Shown here: piece after piece, positions 1-9,458 of the stretch
How positions within the stretch are numbered: the stretch's first letter is position 1
How the letters are laid out: the number at the start of each line of letters is the position of its first letter
Origin: CAKSFT01 sp045544615
GTDB lineage: Bacteria > Bacillota > Clostridia > UBA1381
Direction of reading: 5' to 3'
Assembly: GCA_045544615.1 (NCBI GenBank)
Contig: JAZPZI010000026.1
Span: 1 to 64,000, forward strand
DNA: 64,000 nt
Position numbers and translations under genes: made by a program
Notes under the pieces: model-generated
The model's input: only the letters and a program-made list of their open reading frames with translations
What the model was told of the DNA's origin: nothing
Databases searched by the model: none

Positions 1-1
1 A

Positions 2-235
2 CCGGGTGGCCTGGCAGCTCAGGCAATCTGGAGAAGTGCAGGACTTGAGGGAATGGAGCCAATTCTTATTTCCTTCCAGTCACCGTATGTTCTCTACGAT
101 ATGCCACACATAAAGACATTTATCACAACATTCTCGTCAAGATCTCCTAAGGTTGCGAAGAATGTTGTAAAGGCACTCTTTGGTGAAATCGAATTTAACC
201 GCAACCTGCCTTCGACAAATTTCTTTGAAAACTAA
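2..235 (+). CDS. GH3 family glycoside hydrolase, C-terminal fragment
   Basis: The open frame enters from the left edge with no start in the window, so only the last ~77 residues are present. The tail reads SPYVLYDMPHIKTFI, then an ALFGEI stretch and a short LPST end. This is the usual finish of the C-terminal alpha/beta sandwich of GH3 beta-glycosidases of the beta-N-acetylhexosaminidase type, where a conserved SPY loop precedes the RALFGEIPxxGKLPV motif. The catalytic barrel lies outside the window, so substrate cannot be judged. The gene ends just before a strong terminator and is probably a separate transcription unit from the secreted cassettes downstream. No signal peptide can be assessed. 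Confidence 0.75.
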   Translation, partial: PGGLAAQAIWRSAGLEGMEPILISFQSPYVLYDMPHIKTFITTFSSRSPKVAKNVVKALFGEIEFNRNLPSTNFFEN

Positions 236-244
236 ACTTTAAAT

Positions 245-276
245 AAAGCCGTTTTTTGAAAACGGCTTTATTTTTT
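245..276 (+). terminator. Intrinsic terminator after the GH3 gene
   Basis: An 11-bp stem (AAAGCCGTTTT / AAAACGGCTTT) with a 3-nt loop is followed by ATTTTTT. It starts 10 bp after the stop codon. Confidence 0.9.
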
Positions 277-365
277 GCACAAAAATTCGTCTTGTGTTTT
301 TTATGGGAAAAAGTATGAAAATAAGTCAACATATTGAGTTCACAAAATGGTTATTTTTTAAGAAA

Positions 366-393
366 GTGCAAATGAGTGCAAATATCGTGCAAA
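366..393 (+). promoter_or_regulatory. Three GTGCAAA direct repeats in helical phase
   Basis: GTGCAAA occurs at 366-372, 376-382 and 387-393, so the copies are 10 and 11 bp apart, about one helical turn. The array ends about 58 bp upstream of the -35 box of the first secreted-protein operon. The same heptamer or its complement recurs upstream of the other three operons of the cluster. A role as an activator array is inference. Confidence 0.45.
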
Positions 394-450
394 GCTGATA
401 AAACCTTACTTTGAGGGCGGAAAATTGTGTGGAAATTAACAATATTTTTA

Positions 451-479
451 TTGACAAAGATAACTTTTTGGTATATAAT
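451..479 (+). promoter_or_regulatory. Vegetative promoter of the first ABCD operon
   Basis: TTGACA (451-456), a 17-bp spacer and TATAAT (474-479) give a perfect sigma-A promoter. It lies about 260 nt before the first start codon at 747, implying a long leader. The stretch 278-365 holds nothing I can recognise. Confidence 0.85.
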
Positions 480-485
480 TGATAT

Positions 486-746
486 TGAATATAAGGTGTC
501 ACAGTGCACCCTTAATTTGGACAAAGGGAGCTCGTTTCGTAAAACAGTAGATTCTGTGGTACGAAAGAGGATGGAAATGGAGGTGGAAATCGGTTGATGA
601 GAACAGAGTCTTTCGGAAGATAAATCTGTCGGATTCTGTATTTTATGGTCGCCGCCCGAGTGCGGCAAAAACACTTATGTGCTTTTCGGTAAAAAACAGT
701 TACAGTTTACCGATAAGAATATGAATTTTCAGGAGGTAGAAAATCA
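486..746 (+). promoter_or_regulatory. Long structured 5' leader of the first ABCD operon
   Basis: About 260 transcribed bases have no open frame and several stems. TTTCGTA (about 533) pairs with TACGAAA (about 579) around an inner ACAG/CTGT hairpin. ACAGAgTC (about 604) pairs with GGATTCTGT (about 631). GCCGC pairs with GCGGC (651-666). CGGTAAA pairs with TTTACCG (687-712) just before the AGGAGG at 731. I cannot match it to a known riboswitch class. It could be an unassigned cis-regulator, an mRNA-stabilising leader or a decoupling spacer. Confidence 0.5.
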
Positions 747-1952
747 ATGAAAAAACTAATCTTTTTAGTGCTTGCGTTGGCGGGTATCATGACATCCACA
801 GCGCTTGCATATGACGAAAGTCAGATTATCTTCAAAGATGAATTTGAAGGTAAAAGCTTCGGATGGGGTACAAGTAGCAGAGATAAAGATTTCTACAGTG
901 TATCAGGCGGCTATGGTATTGTAAATACAAACGGTGGAACACCGGTTGGCGACAAATCATTCAGCCAGTCACCTAAAAAGGACATTTCAAGCTTTATGGA
1001 AATTACATATGATGTGAAGTTTAAGATTGAAACAATGGATACAACAGGAACTGCAAACTTCCCGTTGATAACAGACGGTAAAGACGATAATATTTTCTCG
1101 GCTGCTATCAGTGAAGGCAAGATTGTAATAAATGGTATGAATTCTACAACATTTTCATTGGGTGAAGGTCTTGTAGAAGGCGAAGAGTATTCGTTAGTTA
1201 TGGTTCGTAACTTCGCTGAAAACACTATTTATGCGTCATTGCTTGATAAGGATGGAGTAAGTATCGAATCAGCATTGGTACCTTACGAAAAGGAAAATCA
1301 GGGAACTTTGAAGGCAATCCGTTTTACAGTACCTAAGGGCTGGAAAATCAGTTTTGATCATGTAATAGTTGCATCAACAGGCTTTGACCTTGTATCAGAA
1401 GACATTGACGAGAAGGCAACAAGAACAGATGCTGAATTCAATCTTAAGTTTACAAGCACAGTTAATACAGGTTATGAAGACATCCTTCTTTTAGATGCTA
1501 AAGGAAATGAAGTTTTACGTGAAGTAACAGTAACTAACAACGTTATAAACATAAAGATGCCTGCAGGTCTTGAATATGATTCAGAATATACATTGAGTAT
1601 TCCTAACACAATCATCTCAATGGACAACAAGCCATATGGCGGTAAGGATATTGAGTTCAAGACAGAGGCGGCTCCATTTAAGGTAACTAAGGTTGCAACA
1701 ACAAAGTCGGCTGACGGTGCTACTGCAACTCTTACATATGTAAACAACAGCGGACTTGACCAGACAGCTGAAGTTCTGGTTCTTGTTTATGAAGACGGCG
1801 TACTTGCCGATATGCTTGTTGAGCAGGTTACACTTGCTGACGGCACAACATCAAAGACTGTAACACTTACAGCTCAGGAGGCTTATACAGGCACAACAAC
1901 AGTTGAAGCATTTGTATGGACCAGTCTTGGAGAAATGCAGACTATCAAATAA
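747..1952 (+). CDS. Cassette protein A: secreted LamG-like/Ig-like protein
   Basis: This 401-residue protein has a classical signal peptide (MKKLIFLVLALAG, cleavage near ALAYD) and no anchor, so it is probably secreted. Residues ~25-210 look like a jelly-roll module (start DEFEGKSFGWG). Residues ~215-310 form an SbsA-type bacterial Ig-like domain ending IEFKTEAAPF. Residues ~312-401 form a beta-sandwich ending AFVWTSLGEM, a tail resembling the C-terminal modules of clostridial polysaccharidases. AGGAGG at 731 fixes the start. It is the first gene of an operon with two beta-helix proteins and two SLH proteins and is paralogous to the 22177-23553 protein. No catalytic motif is visible; a carbohydrate-binding or scaffold role is inference. 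Confidence 0.75.
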   Translation: MKKLIFLVLALAGIMTSTALAYDESQIIFKDEFEGKSFGWGTSSRDKDFYSVSGGYGIVNTNGGTPVGDKSFSQSPKKDISSFMEITYDVKFKIETMDTTGTANFPLITDGKDDNIFSAAISEGKIVINGMNSTTFSLGEGLVEGEEYSLVMVRNFAENTIYASLLDKDGVSIESALVPYEKENQGTLKAIRFTVPKGWKISFDHVIVASTGFDLVSEDIDEKATRTDAEFNLKFTSTVNTGYEDILLLDAKGNEVLREVTVTNNVINIKMPAGLEYDSEYTLSIPNTIISMDNKPYGGKDIEFKTEAAPFKVTKVATTKSADGATATLTYVNNSGLDQTAEVLVLVYEDGVLADMLVEQVTLADGTTSKTVTLTAQEAYTGTTTVEAFVWTSLGEMQTIK

Positions 1953-1988
1953 GAAATCTTTTAGAAAGTTTTCGGAAAGGGAAAGACT

Positions 1989-4900
1989 ATGAAAAAGAAA
2001 AGTTTATTAGCTTTAATGTCGACATTACTGGTAAGTGTTCTTTTGACTATGGTGCCTATCATTTCCGCATCTTCATCCGCAACATTGGAAAATGTTAAAA
2101 GCGAAGAAATCAAAAATATACTTGTAGATACAATCATCTTCTCTGAAGGTGCTCCTACCGGTATTGTTTACGGCGAACAGAACTTGCTTACAGAAAACTC
2201 TGCAAGAAAAGTTGCAAAAAGAGTTGATGAAGTACTTTATGTTCCGAGTGCATTTCTGGATGAATGTGGAGTAACAGGCGCATTGGAAGCAAAAATGATT
2301 GACGGCACAGAATACGTTTCGGTAAATGCTATTGCTGAATCACTTGGTGCAACTGTTGCAGAAGAAAGAGGTCTTGCAATTCTTGCGAAGAATTCAAATG
2401 TGCTTAACAATGCAAAAAGAAATGCAAAGGTACTTGCTACATTCTTCGGCGTATATGTTTCACCGGGTGCTCAAGCAGGTGACGGTACATACCTGAAGCC
2501 GGTTGCGACATTCGAAATTGCACAGAGTCTGGTACAGACAAATATGAATGAATACGGCTGGCTTGGCAATGAATACACCGTATACTTCCGTGGCGGCACA
2601 TACACATTGAATCAGTCAATGAAATTTACTGCAGCACACAGTGCACCTGCAGGTTCAAAGATCGTATATGATGCATATCCTGATGAAAAACCTGTTTTTA
2701 AGGGCGGTGTTTCAATCAAGGGTTCGGAATTTACCAAGCTTGAACCTTCAACTGTATATGACAGTCTTCCAAAGGAAGCAAAAGGTCATGTATATATGGT
2801 TGACCTGGCAAAGTATGGTTATAAGCCACTTGGCTTGTCAACCAACCCGAATAAACAGCGTGTGTTCTACAATGATGAAGAATTCACACTTGCAAGATTC
2901 CCGAACTACACAAATGCACAGACAAAGGATGTTATCAAGGCACAGGCTACTCCGGACGACCCATCATCAATCTTTACAGTTCATGATGATGACAGAGTTC
3001 CTACCTGGGCAAATGCATCAGAGCCTTGGATCAGAGCAAACTTTGTTTATACATGGCACACAACATGGCATCAGGTTAAGATTGACCCGATTGAAAAAAC
3101 AATCGATACTGTAACAAGTACAAACCAGACAATCGGTAAGAATAAGAATTATTATATCTTTAACCTTATTGAAGAACTTGATGTTCAGGGCGAATACTAT
3201 CTTGACAGAAAGAACAACCTTCTCTATATTTACCCATATAAAGCTGATGTTATGAATGGCTCATGGAATGACAAGTATGTAGATATTGCGGTTCTTTCAA
3301 CACCTATCGTTACCTTCGATGGTGCGAAGAATATCGAACTCAGAAGACTTGACCTTCAGCTTACATCAGGTGCCGGTATTCAGTTCCTGGGTGGCGCTGA
3401 AAACTGTAGTGCTGTTGGATGTGAAATTCATAATGCGGCAGATATCGGCGTAGATATCTGGGGTGAGAAGATTAACATTGAAAGCTGTGATATTCACCAC
3501 GTGGGTGCAGCAGGCATCAAGCTTCGTGGTGGTGACATCACAATTCTTAAGCCTTCAGGAAACAGCATTATAAACAACAGAATTTACAGAACAGGTGCCA
3601 GCGGTATTAACGAATGGTACTATGACGGTCTTGGCGACTATGTAGCACATAACGAAATCTCACGTGCAAACAACCAGGCGATTTCGGGTGTTAACACAAG
3701 ATCAAAGAACTATTATAACGAAATTTATGATACAACAACCTCGAAGGTTGCTGACTCGGGTACAGTTTACACCTACTTCCAGGCTTACGGTGTTGACCGT
3801 GAAGTTAAGTATAACTACTTCCACGATGCGTATTACTGTATGTCAACAATCTATCAGGATGGTGGTTCAACAGGTATGATGGCAACAGGTAACATCTTCC
3901 ACAGAGCTATAAGACCTGTTTTTGACCACGGCGCAGGAAACAACCATTATATTAACAACATCTACACAGACCAGATTTACGGTAAGTGGGGTAACCAGGC
4001 GATGGAAGTTCATTGCTGGGCTATTGGCGCACCGATCGAATGGAATCCTAAGACCTTTACTTTGACAAAGGGTCATTCAGCTTGGGATACTTCATACCTT
4101 AAGATGTACAAGACATTTGACCTTGATATCTGGAAGGAACAGGCACCTGAATCTTATGCACTGCTTATGCAGGGTAAGTTATACGGACCTTTCAACAAGC
4201 TTATCAAGAACAATGTCTCAATGCGTTCGGGTGAAATCAGTGTTGTAAAGGATACAACAAAACAGATTACAGTTGAAGGAAATATTTCATTCGAAAATGA
4301 AGACCAGATGGGCTTTGTTGACTATGATAACAAGAACTTCAACTTGAGAGAAGATTCTCCGATTTATCAGCAGATTCCTGACTTTGTAAAGGTTGACTAC
4401 TTCGATAAGATTGGTGTTTACACTGACGATTACAGAACAAAGCTTCCTACATTTGAAGAACAGGATTTCGGTCTGTTGATACCTTATGATAAGGAAACAA
4501 ACATTTATCCTGAAGAAGTAAGCTTCAAGTGGGAAGAATGTGAAACAACAAGACAGTTCAGATTCCAGCTTGCAACAGACCCTGAATTCAAGAATATTAT
4601 CCGTGACGATTTTGTTGACGGTAATGTTCATACAGTGGTTAACTTGAGATACGGTACACAGAGATACTACTGGAGAGTATTCAATGTAAATACAAGAAAC
4701 GCAAAACTCTATCCGTTGGATGCTGAAAAGATGTGTAATGTTCCATACTTCAGCTTCTCAACACAGCAGGAAGAAATTGTTGATACAACAAAAGCGAAAA
4801 AGGCTCTTGAGACTGTTGATGCAATCGGTGCAAAGATTTTCGAAGGTACAGAACCTGGTCAGCACTTTGCAGGTACAAAGGACTTCTTCGATAAGACAGT

Positions 4901-5585
4901 TGCAGACTACAAGGCATTCCTTGCTAAGGGTGAATTCTCACAGAGAGAGCTTGACAAGAGAGTTGCACAGTTTGAATCAGACATCAACGGTGTCGATGGT
5001 AGAAGACAGCAGGAAATTCTTATCATGAACGACGCTTTGGCAGTTCCGACAGAGTGGGATATCGAAATGAACACTGTTGCAGGTTACGAAGGCGGCTTGA
5101 AGTTCATGAGACTTTCAAAGAGTTCTCAGGCAAGTTTCGGTTACAAGACCAAGATTGAAACTTACCAGATTATGAAGTTTGACCTTATCATGGATATGAA
5201 GGGTTCTTCATGGATTTACTTCGGTTTGAGATCGGATAAGACCAACGGTACTTATAACGATAACCAGTTCTACTTCGTTGGTTTGAACCCTGGTTACGGT
5301 CTTGAACTCCAGAGATGGAACACAGGCGGTAAACTCAACCTCAACTGGTGGGAGCCTGACGATTGGAGACCTGTTAACGGTCAGCGTTATCAGATCGAAC
5401 TCGGTGCTGTAACACTTGAAGACGGTAATGTAAGAATCTACATGAAGGTTGACGGCGAGCTCTTGATCGACTATATCGATGAGAGTGAATACAGAATCCA
5501 GCGTAACGGTTACTTCACAGTATTCTGTTCGGGTGCCGGCGATGGTTCTGCAGTTTACTTATTGCCAACAGCAGTAGAGGAATAA
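1989..5585 (+). CDS. Cassette protein B1: secreted stalk/beta-helix protein, GH141-like
   Basis: This 1198-residue protein begins with a signal peptide (MKKKSLLALMSTLL, cleavage near ISASS). Residues ~35-140 resemble the copper-amine-oxidase-N stalk domain (LYVPSAFLDECGV). The beta-helix opens at ~155 (VYVSPGAQAGDGTYLKP) and includes EELDVQGEYYLDR...LLYIYP, a signature of GH141-like proteins, then turns to ~740. Asp589 (VADSGTVY) and Asp624 (IYQDGGS) are candidate catalytic acids. Residues ~830-910 form an FN3-like domain (FRFQLATDPEF), followed by a spacer and a LamG-like jelly roll to the end. GH141 members include fucosidases and xylanases, so a polysaccharide-cleaving role is plausible but unproven. 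Tandem paralog of the next gene. Confidence 0.7.
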   Translation: MKKKSLLALMSTLLVSVLLTMVPIISASSSATLENVKSEEIKNILVDTIIFSEGAPTGIVYGEQNLLTENSARKVAKRVDEVLYVPSAFLDECGVTGALEAKMIDGTEYVSVNAIAESLGATVAEERGLAILAKNSNVLNNAKRNAKVLATFFGVYVSPGAQAGDGTYLKPVATFEIAQSLVQTNMNEYGWLGNEYTVYFRGGTYTLNQSMKFTAAHSAPAGSKIVYDAYPDEKPVFKGGVSIKGSEFTKLEPSTVYDSLPKEAKGHVYMVDLAKYGYKPLGLSTNPNKQRVFYNDEEFTLARFPNYTNAQTKDVIKAQATPDDPSSIFTVHDDDRVPTWANASEPWIRANFVYTWHTTWHQVKIDPIEKTIDTVTSTNQTIGKNKNYYIFNLIEELDVQGEYYLDRKNNLLYIYPYKADVMNGSWNDKYVDIAVLSTPIVTFDGAKNIELRRLDLQLTSGAGIQFLGGAENCSAVGCEIHNAADIGVDIWGEKINIESCDIHHVGAAGIKLRGGDITILKPSGNSIINNRIYRTGASGINEWYYDGLGDYVAHNEISRANNQAISGVNTRSKNYYNEIYDTTTSKVADSGTVYTYFQAYGVDREVKYNYFHDAYYCMSTIYQDGGSTGMMATGNIFHRAIRPVFDHGAGNNHYINNIYTDQIYGKWGNQAMEVHCWAIGAPIEWNPKTFTLTKGHSAWDTSYLKMYKTFDLDIWKEQAPESYALLMQGKLYGPFNKLIKNNVSMRSGEISVVKDTTKQITVEGNISFENEDQMGFVDYDNKNFNLREDSPIYQQIPDFVKVDYFDKIGVYTDDYRTKLPTFEEQDFGLLIPYDKETNIYPEEVSFKWEECETTRQFRFQLATDPEFKNIIRDDFVDGNVHTVVNLRYGTQRYYWRVFNVNTRNAKLYPLDAEKMCNVPYFSFSTQQEEIVDTTKAKKALETVDAIGAKIFEGTEPGQHFAGTKDFFDKTVADYKAFLAKGEFSQRELDKRVAQFESDINGVDGRRQQEILIMNDALAVPTEWDIEMNTVAGYEGGLKFMRLSKSSQASFGYKTKIETYQIMKFDLIMDMKGSSWIYFGLRSDKTNGTYNDNQFYFVGLNPGYGLELQRWNTGGKLNLNWWEPDDWRPVNGQRYQIELGAVTLEDGNVRIYMKVDGELLIDYIDESEYRIQRNGYFTVFCSGAGDGSAVYLLPTAVEE

Positions 5586-5604
5586 TAGCATAAATGAATA
5601 AGAC

Positions 5605-5644
5605 GGTTTTTCGTACGGAGGACTACGTGTCCTCCGGAAAAACC
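5605..5644 (+). other. Strong intercistronic hairpin between B1 and B2
   Basis: GGTTTTTC(GTA)CGGAGGAC pairs with GTCCTCCGGAAAAACC around a TACGT loop. There is no T-run, so it is more likely an mRNA 3'-end stabiliser, processing site or weak attenuator than a full terminator. A second small palindrome (AGCTCG/CGAGCT, 5733-5746) precedes the next ribosome site. Confidence 0.7.
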
Positions 5645-5764
5645 CGAGTTTCTACCTATATATAATAGAAAACACTATCCATATTTAACCGTGAATTTAA
5701 AACGGTTTGGAGAACATATAACTTGTATTGAGAGCTCGTCCGAGCTTTCAGAAAGGTAGTGAAA

Positions 5765-8700
5765 ATGAAAAAGAAAAACTTATTGTCATTAGTGACAGTG
5801 TTGGTTTTGAGTGTTCTTTTGAGTATGGTGTCTTTCATTTCTGCGTCTTCGTCTGCAGCGCTTGAAAATGTAAAAAGTGATAAAGTAAGATCAATACTTG
5901 CAGATGCAATAATCTTCTCTGAAGGTGCTCCAACGGGTATTGTTCGAGGTGAGCAGCTTTTGCTGACAGACAATTCAGCAAGAAAGGTTGCAAAGAAAGT
6001 TGACGACGTACTTTATGTTCCAAGTGCATTTTTAGATGAATGCGAAGTGACGGGTATGTTGAAGACAACTATGATTGATGATACAGAATATGTTTCTGTT
6101 GATGATATTGCAAAGTCACTTGGTGCATCGAAATCCGAAGCGTTTGGTCTGGCAATAATTTCAAAGAATACAAGTACACTTACAAAGGCAAGAAATAATG
6201 CTAAGGTACTTAAAACATTCTTTGGTGTATATGTTTCACCGGATGCAAAAGACGGTGACGGTACATATGAAAAGCCTGTTTCGACAGTCGAAGAGGCGCA
6301 GTCGCTTGTTCACAAGAACATGAAAGAAAATGGTTGGTTGAGTAATGAATATACGGTATATTTCCGTGGCGGAATATATAATTTAAACCGTTCAGTATTA
6401 TTTGATGCAGCATCAAGTGCACCTGACGGTTCAAAGATTATATATGATGCCTACCCCGACGAAGAACCGGTCTTCAAGGGCGGTATTTCAATAAAGGGCT
6501 CGGAATTTACCAAAGTTATACAGTCGGAGGTATATGAAAGTCTTCCGGCAGAAGCGAAAGACAATGTATACATGGTGGACTTGTCAAAGTATGGCTATAA
6601 GCCACTCGGATTGACGACCAATCCGAATAAACAGCGTGTGTTCTACAATAATGAAGAATTCACCCTGGCAAGATTCCCTAACTATACTAATGCTTCAACA
6701 AAGGGTGTTATTAAGGCAGAGGCAACACCTGATGACCCATCTTCAATCTTTACTGTACAGGATGAAGACAGAGTTCCGAATTGGGCGAATGCTCCGGAGC
6801 CTTGGATAAAAGCAGACTTTGTTTATACATGGTACACAACCTATCACCAGGTCAAAATTGACCCGGTTGAAAAAACAATCGATACTGTGACAAGTACAGC
6901 CCAGTCAATCGGTAAGAATAAACCGTATTTTATATACAATCTTATCGAAGAACTTGATGTTCAGGGTGAGTACTATATTGACAGAACAAATAATATTCTT
7001 TATATCTATCCGTATAAAGCGGATGTGATAAATGGAACATGGAATGATAAACATGTTGACATTGCAGTGCTTACGACACCGGTTGTCAGATTTGACGGAG
7101 CAAAGAATGTTGAAATAAGAAGACTTGACCTTCAGCTCTCAACAGGTGCAGGCGTTCAATTCAGAAACGAATCCACAAAATGTGGAGTGTACGGATGTAA
7201 TATCCATAATGTAGCAGGTGTCGGAGTTGACATGTACGGCGAAGAAAACACAGTCGAAAGCTGTGACATTCACCATACAGGCAGCTACGGAGTCAGATTC
7301 GGTGGCGGCGAACTCAGGGTGATAAGAAAGTCTGAAAACAGACTTATCAATAACAGAATCTACCAGACAGGCGCCAGCGGAATAGTAGAATGCTACGACG
7401 ACAGTATTGGCGGGTATGTTGAAAACAACGAGATTTCTCGTACAAATAATCAGGCCATATACGGAGTTAACGCAAAATCTAAAAACTATTATAATGAAAT
7501 CTATGATACATCAATGGCGAAGATCGCCGACTCGGGTATAGTATACACCTACTTCAGATCATTCGGCGTTGACCGTGAAGTGAAGTACAACTACTTCCAC
7601 GATTCGTGGTCATGTATGTCTACGATATATCAGGACGGTGGTTCGACCGGTATGATGGCGACGGGTAATATCTTCCACAGAACGGTAAGACCTGTATTCG
7701 ACCACGGTATTGGTAACAACCACTACATTAACAATATTTATACCGACCAGATGGATTCAAAATACGGTAATCAGGCGATGGAGGTTCATTGCTGGGCTTT
7801 ATCGGCACCTTGTTACTGGGATCCGCAAACACTTACTCTGATAAGCGGACATGAAACAATCCAGACAACATTTCTTGATAAGTACAAGAACTTTGATATG
7901 GACATCTGGAAGGAACAGGCACCTGATTCGTATGCACTCCTTATGAGCGGAAAGGTGGACGGACCTGTCAATAAACTCATAAAGAACAATGTTTTAATGC
8001 GTACGGGTGCAATAAGTGTTGTAAAGGATACATCAAAGCAGATTAAGGTTCAAGGAAACATCACATTCAAAAATGATGATCAGGTGGGATTTGTTGATTA
8101 TGACAACAAGAACTTCAACTTGAGAGAAGATTCTGCGATTTACAAAAAGATTCCTGATTTCGTGAAGGTTGATTATTTCGACAAGATCGGTGTTTACCTT
8201 GATGATTACAGGACTAAGTTCCCAAGTATTGATGAACAGGATTTCGGACTTTTGATGCCTTGCGATGGCGAAAAGGAAATTTATCCGGAAGAAGTAGTCT
8301 TTAAATGGGAAGAGTGTGAAACAACACGCCAGTTCAGATTCCAGCTTGCAACAGACCCTGAATTCAAGAATATTATCCGTGACGATTATGTCGACGGCAA
8401 TATTCACACAGTAGTTGGTCTGAGGTACGGCAAAAAGGAATACTACTGGAGAGTGTTTAATGTAAACACAAGAAATGCCAAGCTTTATCCGTTGGATGCT
8501 GAAAAGATGTGCAATGTTCCATATTATAGTTTTTCAACTATGGCAGAGGAAATTGTAGACCTATCAGGTGCAACAAAGGTTCTTGAAAGAGTAGATGCAA
8601 TCGGTGCAAATATTCAGGAAGGAACAGGAGCCGGACAGCATTTTGCAGGAACAAAGAACTTCTTTGATAAAACTGTTTCAGACTTCAAAGCTTTTCTTGC

Positions 8701-9358
8701 ATCGGGCAATTATAGCCAAAGAGAGCTTGACAAGAAGGTTGAATTGTTTGAAGCGGATATCAATGGTATCGACGGCAGAAGACATCAGGAAGTGCTCGTT
8801 TTAAACGATGCATTGGCAGTTCCGACAGAATGGGATATTGAAATGAATACCGTTGCTGAATATGAGAAGGGCTTGAAGTTCATGAGACTTTCAAAAACTT
8901 CACAGGAGAGCTTCGGTTATAAAACTCCTATTGAAACGTACCAGATTGTGAAATTTGACCTTATTATGGACATGAAGGGAAAATCATGGATTTACTTTGG
9001 TCTGAGGTCGGATAAAACAAATGGAACATATGTCGATAACCAGCTTTACTTCATCGGATTGAATCCGGGCTACGGGCTCGAACTTCAAAGATGGAATACA
9101 GGTGGTAAACTGAACCTTAACTGGTGGGGCGAGAACGCATGGAAGCCGGTTAACGGTCAGCGATACACTATCGAGATAGGTGCTGTCACGCTTGAAGACG
9201 GTAATGTACGAATCTTCATGAAGATAGATGGCAAAACAATGATTGACTATATTGATGACAGCGAATTCAGAATCCAGCGCAACGGATACTTCACAGTTTA
9301 CTGCTCAGGTGGCGGCGACGGTTCGACAGTTTATTTGCTGCCAACAGCAGAGGAATAA
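5765..9358 (+). CDS. Cassette protein B2: secreted stalk/beta-helix protein, GH141-like
   Basis: Tandem paralog of the preceding protein, colinear over its whole length (1197 residues from the chosen start). A GTG at 5759 is also in frame, but AGAAAGG at 5749 spaces better to the ATG at 5765, which also matches the MKKK start of B1. Order: signal peptide, CuAO_N-like stalk, beta-helix (opening VYVSPDAKDGDGTY), FN3-like domain, spacer, LamG-like jelly roll. The acid pair is kept at Asp589 (IADSGIVY) and Asp624 (IYQDGGS) with identical 35-residue spacing. B1 and B2 diverge most in the outer helix turns (residues ~460-560) and least in the FN3-like and jelly-roll parts. That fits duplication followed by altered ligand specificity. 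Substrate unknown. Confidence 0.7.
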   Translation: MKKKNLLSLVTVLVLSVLLSMVSFISASSSAALENVKSDKVRSILADAIIFSEGAPTGIVRGEQLLLTDNSARKVAKKVDDVLYVPSAFLDECEVTGMLKTTMIDDTEYVSVDDIAKSLGASKSEAFGLAIISKNTSTLTKARNNAKVLKTFFGVYVSPDAKDGDGTYEKPVSTVEEAQSLVHKNMKENGWLSNEYTVYFRGGIYNLNRSVLFDAASSAPDGSKIIYDAYPDEEPVFKGGISIKGSEFTKVIQSEVYESLPAEAKDNVYMVDLSKYGYKPLGLTTNPNKQRVFYNNEEFTLARFPNYTNASTKGVIKAEATPDDPSSIFTVQDEDRVPNWANAPEPWIKADFVYTWYTTYHQVKIDPVEKTIDTVTSTAQSIGKNKPYFIYNLIEELDVQGEYYIDRTNNILYIYPYKADVINGTWNDKHVDIAVLTTPVVRFDGAKNVEIRRLDLQLSTGAGVQFRNESTKCGVYGCNIHNVAGVGVDMYGEENTVESCDIHHTGSYGVRFGGGELRVIRKSENRLINNRIYQTGASGIVECYDDSIGGYVENNEISRTNNQAIYGVNAKSKNYYNEIYDTSMAKIADSGIVYTYFRSFGVDREVKYNYFHDSWSCMSTIYQDGGSTGMMATGNIFHRTVRPVFDHGIGNNHYINNIYTDQMDSKYGNQAMEVHCWALSAPCYWDPQTLTLISGHETIQTTFLDKYKNFDMDIWKEQAPDSYALLMSGKVDGPVNKLIKNNVLMRTGAISVVKDTSKQIKVQGNITFKNDDQVGFVDYDNKNFNLREDSAIYKKIPDFVKVDYFDKIGVYLDDYRTKFPSIDEQDFGLLMPCDGEKEIYPEEVVFKWEECETTRQFRFQLATDPEFKNIIRDDYVDGNIHTVVGLRYGKKEYYWRVFNVNTRNAKLYPLDAEKMCNVPYYSFSTMAEEIVDLSGATKVLERVDAIGANIQEGTGAGQHFAGTKNFFDKTVSDFKAFLASGNYSQRELDKKVELFEADINGIDGRRHQEVLVLNDALAVPTEWDIEMNTVAEYEKGLKFMRLSKTSQESFGYKTPIETYQIVKFDLIMDMKGKSWIYFGLRSDKTNGTYVDNQLYFIGLNPGYGLELQRWNTGGKLNLNWWGENAWKPVNGQRYTIEIGAVTLEDGNVRIFMKIDGKTMIDYIDDSEFRIQRNGYFTVYCSGGGDGSTVYLLPTAEE

Positions 9359-9377
9359 TAATTATGTAAGGTTAAGG

Positions 9378-9408
9378 TTTTCTCCGGAGGGAACGGACTC
9401 CGGGGAAA
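9378..9408 (+). other. Intercistronic hairpin between B2 and the SLH gene C
   Basis: TTTCTCCGGAG pairs with CTCCGGGGAAA (one G-U pair) around an 8-nt loop, with no T-run. The second cassette has a different hairpin at the same junction (27230-27262), which suggests a functional need to separate expression of B from C and D. Confidence 0.65.
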
Positions 9409-9458
9409 GCCGGGATATATACATAAAGTAACAGTATGGAAAGGAATGAATTGGAATT

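Noticed and set aside
366..393. CRISPR-like short repeats
   Set aside because: The repeat units are 7 bp at 10-11 bp spacing, far too short and dense for a CRISPR array, and no cas genes are in the window.
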